Origin: Robiginitalea biformata HTCC2501
GTDB taxonomy: Bacteria > Bacteroidota > Bacteroidia > Flavobacteriales > Flavobacteriaceae
Direction of reading: 5' to 3'
Assembly: GCF_000024125.1 (NCBI RefSeq)
Contig: NC_013222.1
Location: 558,001-622,000 of the forward strand
Length of the DNA: 64,000 bases
The notes under the pieces were generated by a model, which made no database searches, was not told where the DNA came from, and saw nothing but the letters and a program-made list of their open reading frames with translations. Made by a program: the position numbers and the translations under genes. Positions 26,512 through 35,405 of the stretch are shown here, piece after piece (the first letter of the stretch is position 1; each line of letters begins with the position of its first letter).

Positions 26512-27231
26512 TTACGATTGAACCCGGATGATCTGGTCTTCTGTCAGCAGGCCCTCATTGCGAAGCCGGAGAAAGACCTGTGCTACCGTGACCACATCCC
26601 TTTCACAGTATTGGGTGATTCGATCCAGGTCCTGCTCCTCATAATACACGTCCCGGACCATGCTGCCGTCAATGTCGTCTTTGGGCGAAGGGATCCCCAA
26701 TACATGGGCCATCAGCCTCAGGGAGGTATAATGTTTAAAATCGCCGAATTTCCATAGTTCCATGGTATCCAGGTGCGGGATCTCCCAGGGTTTCTTCCCG
26801 AACAGGTTCAGGCTTGGGGGGAGTGGAATGCCGTGGATAAGCATACGCCGCGCCAGGTAGGGGAAGTCGAATTCCTTTCCGTTGTGGGCACAGAGCATTT
26901 TCCCTGAGCTACTGAAATGTTCTTCCAGCAAACCGCCAAAATCCCGGAGCAGGCCCTCTTCCTCCCCGGTAAAGCTGCGGATCCGGAATTCCCGCTGTTT
27001 TCCGCTCCCCGTAAAATATCCGGCGGAAATACAGATAATCTTCCCGAATTCAGCCCAAATACCCGCGTTCTCATAGAATTCTGCCGCCGTATATTCTTCC
27101 TTGCGCCGGTATCGGGATTTCAATTCCCACAGCTCGCGGGCCTCCTCGGAAAGGTCTTCATAGGAAGCCGCCTGGGGGACCGTTTCGATATCCAGGAAGA
27201 GGATGTTTCTCAAGGGGATTTTATGGAGCAT
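26512..27231 (-). CDS. DEDDy 3'-5' exonuclease (RNase H-like)
   Basis: A 239-residue nuclease of the predicted PolB-associated 3'-5' exonuclease group. The three exo motifs are visible: ILFLDIET (residues 9-16), LCAHNGKEFDFPYLARR (central), and YCERDVVTVAQVF near the C-terminus, where the YxxxD spacing makes it DEDDy type. No polymerase domain is fused, so it is probably a stand-alone DNA or RNA trimming enzyme. It starts at MLHKIPLRNILF. Confidence 0.85.
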   Translation of the reverse strand: MLHKIPLRNILFLDIETVPQAASYEDLSEEARELWELKSRYRRKEEYTAAEFYENAGIWAEFGKIICISAGYFTGSGKQREFRIRSFTGEEEGLLRDFGGLLEEHFSSSGKMLCAHNGKEFDFPYLARRMLIHGIPLPPSLNLFGKKPWEIPHLDTMELWKFGDFKHYTSLRLMAHVLGIPSPKDDIDGSMVRDVYYEEQDLDRITQYCERDVVTVAQVFLRLRNEGLLTEDQIIRVQS

Positions 27232-27380
27232 CGGCGAGTTTCGTTCTACCGAAAAAATACGAAATCCCTGCAAGTTTCAAGCAGCGGCCATTGCCAAAAA
27301 GAAGGCATTTCCTCCGGATTCCCGGCAGGGTTGCGGTAGCTTTTACCCCCGAAACCGCCAATTGCTGCCAATTTGGCAAA

Positions 27381-27398
27381 ACCGACCCGGTGGTCGGT
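27381..27398. promoter_or_regulatory. 18-bp palindrome, first of a matched pair
   Basis: ACCGACCCGGTGGTCGGT has perfect 7-bp arms around CGGT, extended by AAA/TTT to a longer symmetric hairpin (27378-27401). The same arms recur exactly 126 bp away at 27507-27524. It is either a TetR-type operator or a weak bidirectional terminator. Confidence 0.5.
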
Positions 27399-27506
27399 TT
27401 TGGGTTGCGCTCCCGGTGCGCCGGCGGGGATTGTAGGCAGGCGGATGGAAGATTTCTCCGATAAAAGGCTAAAAAACCGCCGGGTATTGGTGGAGTGCGA
27501 AGCGTT

Positions 27507-27524
27507 ACCGACCAGGCGGTCGGT
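27507..27524. promoter_or_regulatory. 18-bp palindrome, second of a matched pair
   Basis: ACCGACCAGGCGGTCGGT shares both arms with the site at 27381-27398 and differs only in the 4-bp centre. It lies 5 bp beyond the methyltransferase stop and could also act as its 3' hairpin, although no T-run follows on the minus strand. Confidence 0.5.
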
Positions 27525-27529
27525 AAATT

Positions 27530-28000
27530 TCAGAACAGGCTTTGCTGCGGATTCTGGCTCTCGTGGTTCAACAACCATTTTTTCCGGTGAATGCCCCCGG
27601 CGTAACCGGTCATCGACCCGTCGGAGCCCACCACGCGATGGCAGGGTACCACCACCCAAAGCGGGTTTTTGCCATTGGCCGCCGCCACCGCCCGGATCGC
27701 CTTCGGATCGCCCAGTTTTTTGGCCAGGTCCATATAGGAAATGGTCTTCCCGTAGGGAATATCCCCCAGGGCTTTCCATACCGTTTTCTGGAAGTCTGTG
27801 CCCGCGGGGTCCATCGGCAGTTCAAAGCGCTTGCGCTCCCCGTCAAAGTATTCCCGCAACTGCCTGCAAACCGGTTCCAGGGAGGGCGGCACCGTTTCGG
27901 GAACGTCTCTGCGGTCCCCGATCCGGATGGAGCGGACTCCGGCTGGCCCGCCTTCGATGTGCACCGTCCCCAGGGGGGTATGGATTACCGCTTCTCCCAT
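27530..28000 (-). CDS. O6-alkylguanine-DNA alkyltransferase
   Basis: A 156-residue suicide repair protein that transfers alkyl groups from O6-alkylguanine in DNA to its own cysteine. The active site is PCHRVVG with C120. The DNA-recognition segment TDFQKTVWKALGDIPYGKTISY and the RAVAAANGKNP motif are intact. It is of Ogt/AdaB size, without an Ada regulatory domain. The region between it and the exonuclease gene carries a matched pair of palindromes. Confidence 0.93.
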   Translation of the reverse strand: MGEAVIHTPLGTVHIEGGPAGVRSIRIGDRRDVPETVPPSLEPVCRQLREYFDGERKRFELPMDPAGTDFQKTVWKALGDIPYGKTISYMDLAKKLGDPKAIRAVAAANGKNPLWVVVPCHRVVGSDGSMTGYAGGIHRKKWLLNHESQNPQQSLF

Positions 28001-28120
28001 ATACCTTTCGTTATATTCGCTATTGCTTCAATTCGCTATTGCGCCAGGATTCTTGTAGTTGTGCCCCGTTGCCTCCTGCGGAAAACCGGGGCCACGCTGT
28101 GGCAACTAATCCCTGAGCCA

Positions 28121-28149
28121 ACGCCGGTATTCGCCGGTATTCGCCGGCT
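28121..28149 (+). repeat. 10-bp tandem repeat, three units
   Basis: CGCCGGTATT occurs twice in tandem and is followed by CGCCGGCTCC. It lies just past the 3' end of the CNNM/CBS gene, in the 159-bp gap before the methyltransferase gene. No function is apparent. Confidence 0.4.
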
Positions 28150-28159
28150 CCTGCTGCAC

Positions 28160-29260
28160 CTATTCAATGATGCCGCTGCGCTTGGCACGGTCTTCCCATT
28201 TCTTGCGCGCCAGGAGTTGCAGGTCTTCCACGTTGTCGCTTTCGTCCATGATTTCCAGCCCGAGCAGGGTTTCGATGATGTCTTCCATGGTCACCAGTCC
28301 CGCCACCGAGCCGTATTCGTCCACCACCAGGGCAATGTGCTCCCGTTTGCGGATCAGCGTGTCGAAAAGCTGCGGGATGGGCGTGTCCCGTTTAGTCATC
28401 AGCAGTTCGCGCCGCAGGTCGGCCAGGGGTTTGTCGCCGTTTTCGTTGATGAGTGCCTCCAGGACATTGTCTTTCAATACAAACCCGCTAATGGTGTCTA
28501 CCCGCTCCCGATATACCGGTATGCGTGAAAACCGCAGTTTCGGGTTGTTGCGGAAGAACTCCTCCACGGTCTGGTCTTCCGGGGCAATCAGCATCACCGC
28601 CCGCGGGGTCATAATATCCTTGACCAGAATTTCCTCAAATTGCAGGAGGTTTTTGATCACCTTGGATTCCGATTCCTCAAATACGCCCTCCTCATGGGCC
28701 ACGTCGGCCATGGCCGTAAAATCCTCCCGGCTCAGCACGCTTTGGTGCTTCCCCTTTCCAATGAGGCGGGTAAACAGTTGCAGGATCCATAGCAGGCCGG
28801 TAATCCGAAGGATCCAGACCATCCCGTTGAGGATGCGGCTGGAGATATTAGCCAGTTGTTTCCAGTAAGTGGCCCCGATGGTTTTCGGGATGATCTCGGA
28901 AGCCACGAGGATCAGGATGGTCATCACAGTAGATACCACCCCCACCATCAGGTCTTCCGTAAAGGCCACCCCAAGGATTTCCACGGTTTCCTGCCCGTAC
29001 CGCTCTGCATAGGCCACTTTTGCCTGTACCCCCACCAGGATGGCCCCTACGGTGTGGGCCACGGTATTGAGCGTCAGGATGGCGATCAGCGGTTTGTCGA
29101 CGTCCTTCTTGAGTGCTTCCAGGGTCAGGGCGTAGCTCTTGCCTGCTTTCTTCTTTACATTGATAAATGTCGGGGTGACCGAAAGCAGGACCGCCTCCAG
29201 GATCGAGCACAGAAATGAGAAAAATATGGAGATAAAGGCATAGAAAAGGAGTAATCCCAT
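28160..29260 (-). CDS. CNNM-CBS transporter-like protein
   Basis: A 366-residue membrane protein with an N-terminal CNNM (DUF21) transmembrane domain (about 1-165) followed by a CBS pair (about 195-320; FEEILVKDIMTPRAVMLIAPED, IALVVDEYGSVAGLVTMEDIIETLLG). This is the HlyC/CorC-like hemolysin layout but lacks an obvious C-terminal CorC_HlyC domain. Such proteins are implicated in Mg2+ or Co2+ efflux and adenosine nucleotide sensing. The gene is downstream of a serine hydrolase on the minus strand. Confidence 0.88.
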   Translation of the reverse strand: MGLLLFYAFISIFFSFLCSILEAVLLSVTPTFINVKKKAGKSYALTLEALKKDVDKPLIAILTLNTVAHTVGAILVGVQAKVAYAERYGQETVEILGVAFTEDLMVGVVSTVMTILILVASEIIPKTIGATYWKQLANISSRILNGMVWILRITGLLWILQLFTRLIGKGKHQSVLSREDFTAMADVAHEEGVFEESESKVIKNLLQFEEILVKDIMTPRAVMLIAPEDQTVEEFFRNNPKLRFSRIPVYRERVDTISGFVLKDNVLEALINENGDKPLADLRRELLMTKRDTPIPQLFDTLIRKREHIALVVDEYGSVAGLVTMEDIIETLLGLEIMDESDNVEDLQLLARKKWEDRAKRSGIIE

Positions 29261-29310
29261 GGGTGTGCTATATAGCGTCTAAGATACAAAAATTGCGGTG
29301 CCGCTGCAGT

Positions 29311-30636
29311 TCAGGGCGTTGAAATTAGTGCCTCATAAAAGACTTGCTGGAGTCGTTTTCGCAGGCCGAGCTCATAGAGCTGCCGGTGCTCTCGGCTGGG
29401 GTATACCCGGTTGGAAAGAAAAATAAATACCAATTGGTTTTCTGGATCGGCCCAGACGAATGTCCCTGTAAAGCCGCTGTGCCCGAAGCTCCGCGGGCTG
29501 GCCAGGGGGGCTGGATAGGCCTCCTGCAGCGGCAGGGAGGCATTGTCCGGGAGGGGCTTGTCGAAGCCCAGGCCCCGGCGATTGTCATTATCGGGGAACT
29601 GCACCCGGGCGAATTCCCGTACAGTGGCCGAATCCAGTATGCGGACGCCCCGGTATTTCCCGTAATTCGAATAACACTCCATGAGCACGGCCAGGTCCGC
29701 AGCCGTCCCGAACAAGCCGGCATTGCCGGAAACCCCACCCATCAGGGCGGCATTTTCATCGTGGACCCAGCCCCGGGTGAGGTCATTGCGAAAGATGCTG
29801 TCGGCCTCCGTAGGCACCACAACCGATCCGGGCTGCCGGCGCGCAGGCAGGAACCCGAGGTGGTCCAGACCCAGCGGGTCGTAGATGTGTTTCCGGAGGT
29901 ATGCATCAAAGGGCTCCCCGGTAAGGTCTTCCACCAACTGGGGAAACAACAGGAAGGCCAGGCCGGAATACCGATAGGTTTTTTCCCTGGACACCTGGGA
30001 ACGGTTGATTTTCCGATACATTTTGCGCACAAACCGGTTCCTGACATAGCGATTCGGGTAGGCTTCCCGCCGGAATCCGGCAGAAGGGGATTCGCGGACA
30101 AAGCGGCGTCGGAGCCCCTGGCGCGAACGCACATCGGAGAGGAAGACGATATACGGTTCCAGCCCCGCCTGGTGGGCCAGGATTTCCCGCAGGGTGAGGT
30201 TGCGCTTATCGCGCCGACGCTTCCACGGGCGCCAGTAATCGCTGAATGGGGCATCCAGATCCAGTTGGCCCTCCCCGGTGAGTTTCATCAGGGCGGGCAG
30301 GGCCGCTGCGATCTTCGTCACGGAAGCCAGGTCGTACACATCGGACTCCCGGGTGGGCCAGAGGCTGTCATACGTATGAAACCCGTAGGCCTTGTGGAAA
30401 ATCCTCTTCCCCTGAAATGCCACCAGCACCTGGGCTCCGGGGAACGCCTCGGATTCGATTCCCAGATGCACCAGGGAATCCACGCGGTGGTGGAGGGCCG
30501 CCGAATCCACGCCCAGGGACGCCAGGGAGCCTTCGGGCAAACCGGGGGGGATGGACTTACTTCCCGGCACCTGGGAATGGGCCATCCCAGCCATACCAAT
30601 CAGTACAAATAAAAGTATATAACTGTATTTTCGCAT
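29311..30636 (-). CDS. Secreted beta-lactamase-fold serine hydrolase
   Basis: A 441-residue exported enzyme (signal peptide MRKYSYILLFVLIGMAGMAHS) of the class C beta-lactamase/esterase (AmpC-like) superfamily. The nucleophile motif SxxK is S105-V-T-K108. A YSG in TYRYSGLAFLLFPQL takes the YxN/S position, and HSGFTGTFVWADP near the C-terminus is the third box. Substrates of this family range from D-peptides to esters, so beta-lactam resistance should not be assumed. It follows hemB after a 21-bp repeat array. Confidence 0.85.
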   Translation of the reverse strand: MRKYSYILLFVLIGMAGMAHSQVPGSKSIPPGLPEGSLASLGVDSAALHHRVDSLVHLGIESEAFPGAQVLVAFQGKRIFHKAYGFHTYDSLWPTRESDVYDLASVTKIAAALPALMKLTGEGQLDLDAPFSDYWRPWKRRRDKRNLTLREILAHQAGLEPYIVFLSDVRSRQGLRRRFVRESPSAGFRREAYPNRYVRNRFVRKMYRKINRSQVSREKTYRYSGLAFLLFPQLVEDLTGEPFDAYLRKHIYDPLGLDHLGFLPARRQPGSVVVPTEADSIFRNDLTRGWVHDENAALMGGVSGNAGLFGTAADLAVLMECYSNYGKYRGVRILDSATVREFARVQFPDNDNRRGLGFDKPLPDNASLPLQEAYPAPLASPRSFGHSGFTGTFVWADPENQLVFIFLSNRVYPSREHRQLYELGLRKRLQQVFYEALISTP

Positions 30637-30652
30637 AAAACTTTCCTGTTCA

Positions 30653-30757
30653 GGGGGGATACAAGGCGATATTAAAAGGATTCAGCGTCCTGTCCGGAGC
30701 ATGCAGTAGCCTATCAGAAGGATACAGGGTCCCTTCAGGAGGATGCAGTACCCTATC
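30653..30757 (-). repeat. 21-bp tandem repeat array at the 3' end of hemB
   Basis: Four consecutive 21-bp units (30674, 30695, 30716 and 30737) share the core GGATGCAG with CC-TATC at the end. A degenerate fifth unit starts at 30653. The first unit overlaps the hemB stop (30753-30755). On the minus strand one frame through the array is open and encodes seven-residue repeats (for example RVLHPPE, GTLYPSD, RLLHAPD, RTLNPFN). Confidence 0.7.
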
Positions 30758-31742
30758 GCAGCAGGGCCACGGCTTCCCGGGCAAAATAGGAAGCGATCAG
30801 GTCTGCCCCGGCCCGTTTAATCGCCAGCAACTGCTCCAGCATCACCGCATCGTGTTCCAACCATCCCTTTTCGGCAGCCGCCTTCACCATGGCGTATTCC
30901 CCGGAAACCTGGTAAACGGCCACCGGAATATCTACCGCGTTGCGGATCTCCCGGACAATATCCAGGTAACACAGCCCGGGCTTCACCATCACGATGTCTG
31001 CCCCCTCTTCCACATCCATCCGGGTCTCCCGCAGGGCTTCCTGCCGGTTGGCGGGGTCCATCTGGTAGGTTTTCTTATCCGCAGGTATCCCGGATTCGGA
31101 AACGGGAGCGGAATCCAGGGCATCCCGGAAAGGCCCGTAAAATGCGCTCGCGTATTTGGCGCTATAACTCATAATACCCGCGTCCGTGTACCCGGATCCG
31201 TCCAGGGCTTCCCGGATGCTGCGAACCCGGCCATCCATCATATCGCTCGGGGCCACCAGGTCGGCCCCGGCTGCCGCGTGGGATACGGACATAGCGGCCA
31301 ACACCTCCACGGTGGCATCGTTCAGGATACGACTGTCCTGCACTATCCCGTCATGGCCGTATTCCGAATAGGGGTCCAGGGCTACATCGGTAAGTACCAC
31401 CATCTCCGGGCAGGCATCCTTGACGGTGCGGATAGCCCGCTGCATCAGCCCGTCGGGGTTCAGGGCCTCTGCGCCCCGGTTGTCTTTTAAATCGTCCGGG
31501 ACCTTGACAAACAGCAGGACGGCCTTCAGGCCCATGGACCAAAGCGCGCGCACTTCCCCGCTCAATCCGTCGAGGCTAATTCGAAAATATCCCGGCATGG
31601 AGGGGATTTCCTCCCGCAGGCCCTTCCCTTCGGCAATAAACAGGGGCACGATAAAATCGTCGGGCGACAGGGAAGTCTCCCGGGTCAGGCTCCGAAGGGA
31701 TTCGGAAGCGCGCAGGCGCCGGTTGCGTCTGTATGGAAACAT
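30753..31742 (-). CDS. hemB: Delta-aminolevulinic acid dehydratase (porphobilinogen synthase)
   Basis: A 329-residue HemB that condenses two 5-aminolevulinates into porphobilinogen. Active-site lysines sit in IMSYSAKYASAFYGPFRDA and IVMVKPGLCYLDIVRE. The metal region VALDPYSEYGHDGI lacks the full cysteine triad of zinc-type HemB, suggesting the Mg2+-dependent class. It is the last heme gene of the minus-strand run, 3 bp after phzF. Confidence 0.96.
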   Translation of the reverse strand: MFPYRRNRRLRASESLRSLTRETSLSPDDFIVPLFIAEGKGLREEIPSMPGYFRISLDGLSGEVRALWSMGLKAVLLFVKVPDDLKDNRGAEALNPDGLMQRAIRTVKDACPEMVVLTDVALDPYSEYGHDGIVQDSRILNDATVEVLAAMSVSHAAAGADLVAPSDMMDGRVRSIREALDGSGYTDAGIMSYSAKYASAFYGPFRDALDSAPVSESGIPADKKTYQMDPANRQEALRETRMDVEEGADIVMVKPGLCYLDIVREIRNAVDIPVAVYQVSGEYAMVKAAAEKGWLEHDAVMLEQLLAIKRAGADLIASYFAREAVALLR

Positions 31743-31745
31743 GAT

Positions 31746-32570
31746 TCAGGAGTTTTTAAGGTTGGGTAGGCGGATCCGGCCCGCCAGGTATGTGACGGCC
31801 CGGCCGGCGATCCCTACTCGGTCGCCCCGGGATTCACACCGCAGCTGCCCGCCCCGGGCCGATAATTGGAGGGCCTCCAGGTGTTGCTTTTTGAGCCGGC
31901 CGGACCAGTAAGGGACCAGCATCGTATGGGCCGAGCCGGTTACCGGGTCTTCGTCCACGCCGGATTGGGGGGCAAAAAACCGGGACACAAAGTCCACGGC
32001 ATCCCCCGGGGCGGTGACAATCACCCCCCGGGCTTTGATTTGTTTCAGCAGGCCAAAATCCGGATTCAAAGCCTCAATAGCTGCCTGGTCCTCGTACACC
32101 AGCAGGTAATCCGTAGTACCGCGGAGGCATTCCCGGGGTTCGGCCCCCATTGCCTCCACCATCCCGACCGGCAGCTTTGCCTCGGCCGGGGGGTCGGCCG
32201 GGAAATCCAGCTCCAGCCAGTCGCCGCGGCGGGTGACGGTGAGCGTCCCCCGCTCCCGGCTGTAAAACTCCAGGCGGTCTGCATCCGTCGGCAGGGGATG
32301 CTTTTCTCCGGGTTGTTCGTGGAAGAGTACATGGGCCGTGGCCAGGGTGGCATGTCCGCAGAGGGCCACCTCCGTAACCGGGGTAAACCACCGGATTTCA
32401 TACCCTTTCCCCTCAGGAACGGCAAAGGCGGTTTCCGACAGGTTGTTCTCCGCTGCAATCGCCTGCATCAGGTTGTCCGGCAGCCATTCCTCCAGGATGC
32501 AGACGGCCGCCGGGTTGCCCCGGAACAATTCGCCTGCAAAAGCGTCTACTTGAAAAATCTGCTGTTTCAT
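31746..32570 (-). CDS. PhzF-family isomerase/epimerase
   Basis: A 274-residue PhzF-like protein with the diaminopimelate epimerase-like double fold. The opening QIFQVDAFAGELFRGNPAAVCIL and the catalytic-glutamate region AAENNLSETAFAVP are clear, with TEVALCGHATLATAHVLF following. No phenazine genes are near; members of this family act on varied small molecules. It sits between hemF and hemB with short gaps (49 bp and 3 bp), so it is probably co-transcribed with heme synthesis. Its substrate is unknown. Confidence 0.9.
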   Translation of the reverse strand: MKQQIFQVDAFAGELFRGNPAAVCILEEWLPDNLMQAIAAENNLSETAFAVPEGKGYEIRWFTPVTEVALCGHATLATAHVLFHEQPGEKHPLPTDADRLEFYSRERGTLTVTRRGDWLELDFPADPPAEAKLPVGMVEAMGAEPRECLRGTTDYLLVYEDQAAIEALNPDFGLLKQIKARGVIVTAPGDAVDFVSRFFAPQSGVDEDPVTGSAHTMLVPYWSGRLKKQHLEALQLSARGGQLRCESRGDRVGIAGRAVTYLAGRIRLPNLKNS

Positions 32571-32618
32571 TCCAACCCAAATTTACGATTAAATCAGCGA
32601 GCCCTGCCTCTTCTTGCC

Positions 32619-33521
32619 TCAGGCCCACTCCCTCGGGTTTTTAAGCACCTCGAGAAGTTCGGCTTCCGGGGTGCCCGGTTCCGGGTGGTGGTCGTACGCC
32701 CAGCGAACCACCGGGGGCAGGCTCATCAGGATGCTCTCGATCCGCCCGTTGGTTCTGAGGCCAAAGAGCGTCCCCTTGTCGTGGACCAGGTTGAATTCCA
32801 CATAGCGGCCGCGCCGGATTTCCTGCCAATGCCGTTCTGCTTTCCCCCAGGCTGCCGACTTCCTGCGCTGTACGATCGGGAGGTAGGCCTCCAGGAAGGA
32901 ATCCCCCACCCCGGTCACAAAAGCGTACCAGTCCGAAGCGGACCGGTCGGGGCCTGGTTTCAGGTAGTCGAAAAACAGGCCGCCCACCCCGCGGGCCTCC
33001 CCCCGGTGGGCATTCCAGAAATACCGGTCGCACTTCTCCTTGTATTCCGGGTAAAATTCCGGGTCGTGGGCATCGCAGGCTAACCGGCATACCCTGTGGA
33101 AATGGCGGGCATCCTCCTCAAACAGGTAATAGGGCGTCAGGTCCTGTCCGCCGCCGAACCAACTGTCGGCCACTTGGCCGTCCGGCCCGTACATCTCAAA
33201 GTACCGCCAATTGGCATGGACGGTGGGCACCATCGGGCTTTTCGGGTGGAGTACCAGGCTCAGGCCGCAGGCAAAGAAGTCCGCCTCCGCCACCCCAAAG
33301 TACTTTTGCATGCTCTCCGGCAACGGCCCGTGGACCGCCGAGATGTTGACGCCCCCTTTTTCAAACACGTCCCCGTTTTCAATCACCCGTGTGCGGCCGC
33401 CGCCGCCTTCCGGGCGCTCCCAGATATCCTGGCGAAACCGGGCGGCACCGTCTGCTGCCTCCAGGGCGCTTGTAATGCGGTCCTGCAGTCCTTCGATATA
33501 TGCGTAGAATTCTTCCTTCAC
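32619..33521 (-). CDS. hemF: Oxygen-dependent coproporphyrinogen III oxidase
   Basis: A 300-residue HemF that oxidatively decarboxylates coproporphyrinogen III to protoporphyrinogen IX using O2. Conserved blocks are SLVLHPKSPMVPTVHANWRYFE, WFGGGQDLTPYYLFEEDARHFH and FNLVHDKGTLFGLRTNGRIESILMSLPP. It starts with GTG at 33521 (MKEEFYAYIEGL), in line with other flavobacterial HemF starts. The choice of HemF over HemN points to aerobic metabolism. Confidence 0.96.
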   Translation of the reverse strand: MKEEFYAYIEGLQDRITSALEAADGAARFRQDIWERPEGGGGRTRVIENGDVFEKGGVNISAVHGPLPESMQKYFGVAEADFFACGLSLVLHPKSPMVPTVHANWRYFEMYGPDGQVADSWFGGGQDLTPYYLFEEDARHFHRVCRLACDAHDPEFYPEYKEKCDRYFWNAHRGEARGVGGLFFDYLKPGPDRSASDWYAFVTGVGDSFLEAYLPIVQRRKSAAWGKAERHWQEIRRGRYVEFNLVHDKGTLFGLRTNGRIESILMSLPPVVRWAYDHHPEPGTPEAELLEVLKNPREWA

Positions 33522-33610
33522 AACCGAGATTTAATCCGGACCCACCCCTTCGGTCGAATCCTTAGGAAAGACCGGGATACTACCCATCCCGGTCCGTAAT
33601 CGTTCGACAC

Positions 33611-34744
33611 CTATCCTTCCTCCCGATAGGTTTTCACGGCATCGATAAACGCCCCGGCGTGCTCCACGGGAACTTCCGGGAGGATGCCGTGGCCCAGGTT
33701 GACGATGTATTTATCCTTGCCGAAGCCCCGGATCATTTCCCGGACCATCCTCCGGATGGTGTCCGGCGGGGACAACAATCGGGCCGGGTCAAAATTCCCC
33801 TGCAGCGTGATATTGCCCCCGGAGAGTTCCCGCGCCTTCTGCGGCGTCAGCGTCCAGTCCACGCCCAGGGCGGAAGCCCCGCTCTGCGCCATGGTTTCCA
33901 GGGCAAACCAGCAGCCTTTCCCGAAAACAATGACCGGGGCCAGATCTTTCAGGGCATCCACAATGCGCTGCAGGTATTGCCAGGAAAATTCCTGGTAATC
34001 GGCCGGGGAGAGCATCCCGCCCCAGGAGTCGAACAGCTGTACGGCGTGGACCCCGGCGGCCACCTTGGCCTTCAGGTAATCGATAGTGGTCTGCGTGATT
34101 TTTTCAAGCAGGGCGTGGGCAGCTTCCGGCTGGGAAAAGCAAAACGCCTTGGCCTTGTCGAAGCTTTTACTCCCCTGCCCCTGTACGCAGTAGCAAAAAA
34201 TCGTCCAGGGCGAACCGGCAAAACCGATGAGCGGCACCTGGCCCCCCAGTTTTTCATTGGTCAGGCGGATGGCGTCCATGACATAGCCCAGGGCGTCTTC
34301 CGCATCCGGAACCACCGCCTTCTCCACGTCGGCTACCGAACGCACCGGATTGGGCAACCAGGGGCCGATGCCAGGCTTCATCTCCACCTCGATGTCCATG
34401 GCCTGGGGTACCACCAGGATGTCGCTGAAGAGGATGGCGGCATCCATCCCGTATCGGCGGATGGGCTGCACGGTGATTTCGGAGGCGAGCTCCGGGGTCT
34501 GGCAACGGGTAAAGAAATCGTACTTTTTCTTGATTTCCATAAACTCGGGCAGGTACCGGCCCGCCTGCCGCATCATCCATACGGGGGGCCGCTCCACGGT
34601 TTCCCCTCGGAGCGCTTTCAGGAATAAATCATTGGCCGGTTGCACCCTGTTTTCCGTCATCTTCTCAGTTGTGTTTCCGGTTGTGTTTCCGGTTGTGTTT
34701 CCGGCTATGTTTCCGGCTGTGTTGTGCGTCGTGTTATCCGTCAT
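33611..34744 (-). CDS. hemE: Uroporphyrinogen decarboxylase with repeat-expanded N-terminus
   Basis: A 377-residue HemE that decarboxylates uroporphyrinogen III to coproporphyrinogen III. Conserved elements are [16 protein letters not shown] and [20 protein letters not shown]. The N-terminus is odd: from the ATG at 34744, which overlaps the hemD end by 11 bp, there are 28 extra residues of T-G-N-T repeats before a second start, [14 protein letters not shown] (ATG 34660). Enzymes of this family usually begin near the second position. Both starts share ATGACGGA(T/A)AAC, suggesting the extension grew by duplication of the start region and 12-bp repeat expansion. Confidence 0.94.
   Translation of the reverse strand: MTDNTTHNTAGNIAGNTTGNTTGNTTEKMTENRVQPANDLFLKALRGETVERPPVWMMRQAGRYLPEFMEIKKKYDFFTRCQTPELASEITVQPIRRYGMDAAILFSDILVVPQAMDIEVEMKPGIGPWLPNPVRSVADVEKAVVPDAEDALGYVMDAIRLTNEKLGGQVPLIGFAGSPWTIFCYCVQGQGSKSFDKAKAFCFSQPEAAHALLEKITQTTIDYLKAKVAAGVHAVQLFDSWGGMLSPADYQEFSWQYLQRIVDALKDLAPVIVFGKGCWFALETMAQSGASALGVDWTLTPQKARELSGGNITLQGNFDPARLLSPPDTIRRMVREMIRGFGKDKYIVNLGHGILPEVPVEHAGAFIDAVKTYREEG
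34670..34717 (-). repeat. 12-bp tandem repeat at the 5' end of hemE
   Basis: Four units of TGTGTTTCCGG(T/C) on the plus strand start at 34670, 34682, 34694 and 34706, with a degenerate fifth at 34718. In the hemE frame each codes for a four-residue G-N-T-T type unit. The period is a multiple of three, so copy-number change keeps frame. Confidence 0.85.
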
Positions 34745-35405
34745 GTCTGTTTACCAGGAGTTGGCGGGCCGCCTGCAGCACCGCTTCGGCACTCGGGGAT
34801 TCCGCGCTTATAAACTTATCGGTATGTTTTTTTACTGCCTGTGCCGTGGTCGGGCCGATGCAAATGGCCGTCGCGTCGTGCAACTGGTTGGACCCCAGAA
34901 AACTCTCCACCCCGCTCGGGCTGAAAAACAGGATGGCATCGAATTGCTTATCGAGAATTCGCTGGTTGAAGCCCGTTTGATATACCACCCGTTCTTCCAG
35001 CCTTACCCCGGCTTCCAGGAGTCGGTCGGGCAGGGTGTCCAATCGGCGGCTGCTGCAGAAATAAATAAAAGACCGACTGGAATATTTGTTGATGATGCGT
35101 TCCGCCAGGAGTTCTGCCCGGTCTTCCACCGCCAGGATCCGGTGGCCCATTTTCTCCAGGCGCGCCGCGGTTTTACGGCCCACGCAGCAACAATTGAGCA
35201 TCCGGTCCGGCAACCGGCCTTCCGGGAAACAGGCTTCAATGGCGTGGGTGCTGGTAAAGATAAAGAGGGCCTCGTCGTCCGAGTGCAGGTTGGCCTCCAG
35301 GTACGTGACCTCCAGGGCGTCGTAATCCTCCAGGTAAAAATCGGTTTCCGGCAACAGGGCCCGCTGGGCTTCCGTTAGCTTTTTGGTGGAAAGGACTCGG
35401 ATCAT
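34734..35405 (-). CDS. hemD: Uroporphyrinogen-III synthase
   Basis: A 223-residue HemD that cyclises hydroxymethylbilane with D-ring inversion. HemD is poorly conserved, but [43 protein letters not shown] and [17 protein letters not shown] are typical, as is its place after hemC. The ATG at 35405 overlaps the hemC stop by 4 bp (ATGA). A much longer upstream frame is a shadow of hemC. Confidence 0.92.
   Translation of the reverse strand: MIRVLSTKKLTEAQRALLPETDFYLEDYDALEVTYLEANLHSDDEALFIFTSTHAIEACFPEGRLPDRMLNCCCVGRKTAARLEKMGHRILAVEDRAELLAERIINKYSSRSFIYFCSSRRLDTLPDRLLEAGVRLEERVVYQTGFNQRILDKQFDAILFFSPSGVESFLGSNQLHDATAICIGPTTAQAVKKHTDKFISAESPSAEAVLQAARQLLVNRHDG

Noticed and set aside
27373..28116. 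Plus-strand frame covering the alkyltransferase gene
   Set aside because: The minus strand encodes an intact PCHRV-containing alkyltransferase; the plus frame is Arg/Pro/Ser-rich shadow.
29311..30636. Beta-lactam resistance gene
   Set aside because: The SxxK serine hydrolase fold is shared by many esterases and D-peptidases; resistance cannot be inferred.
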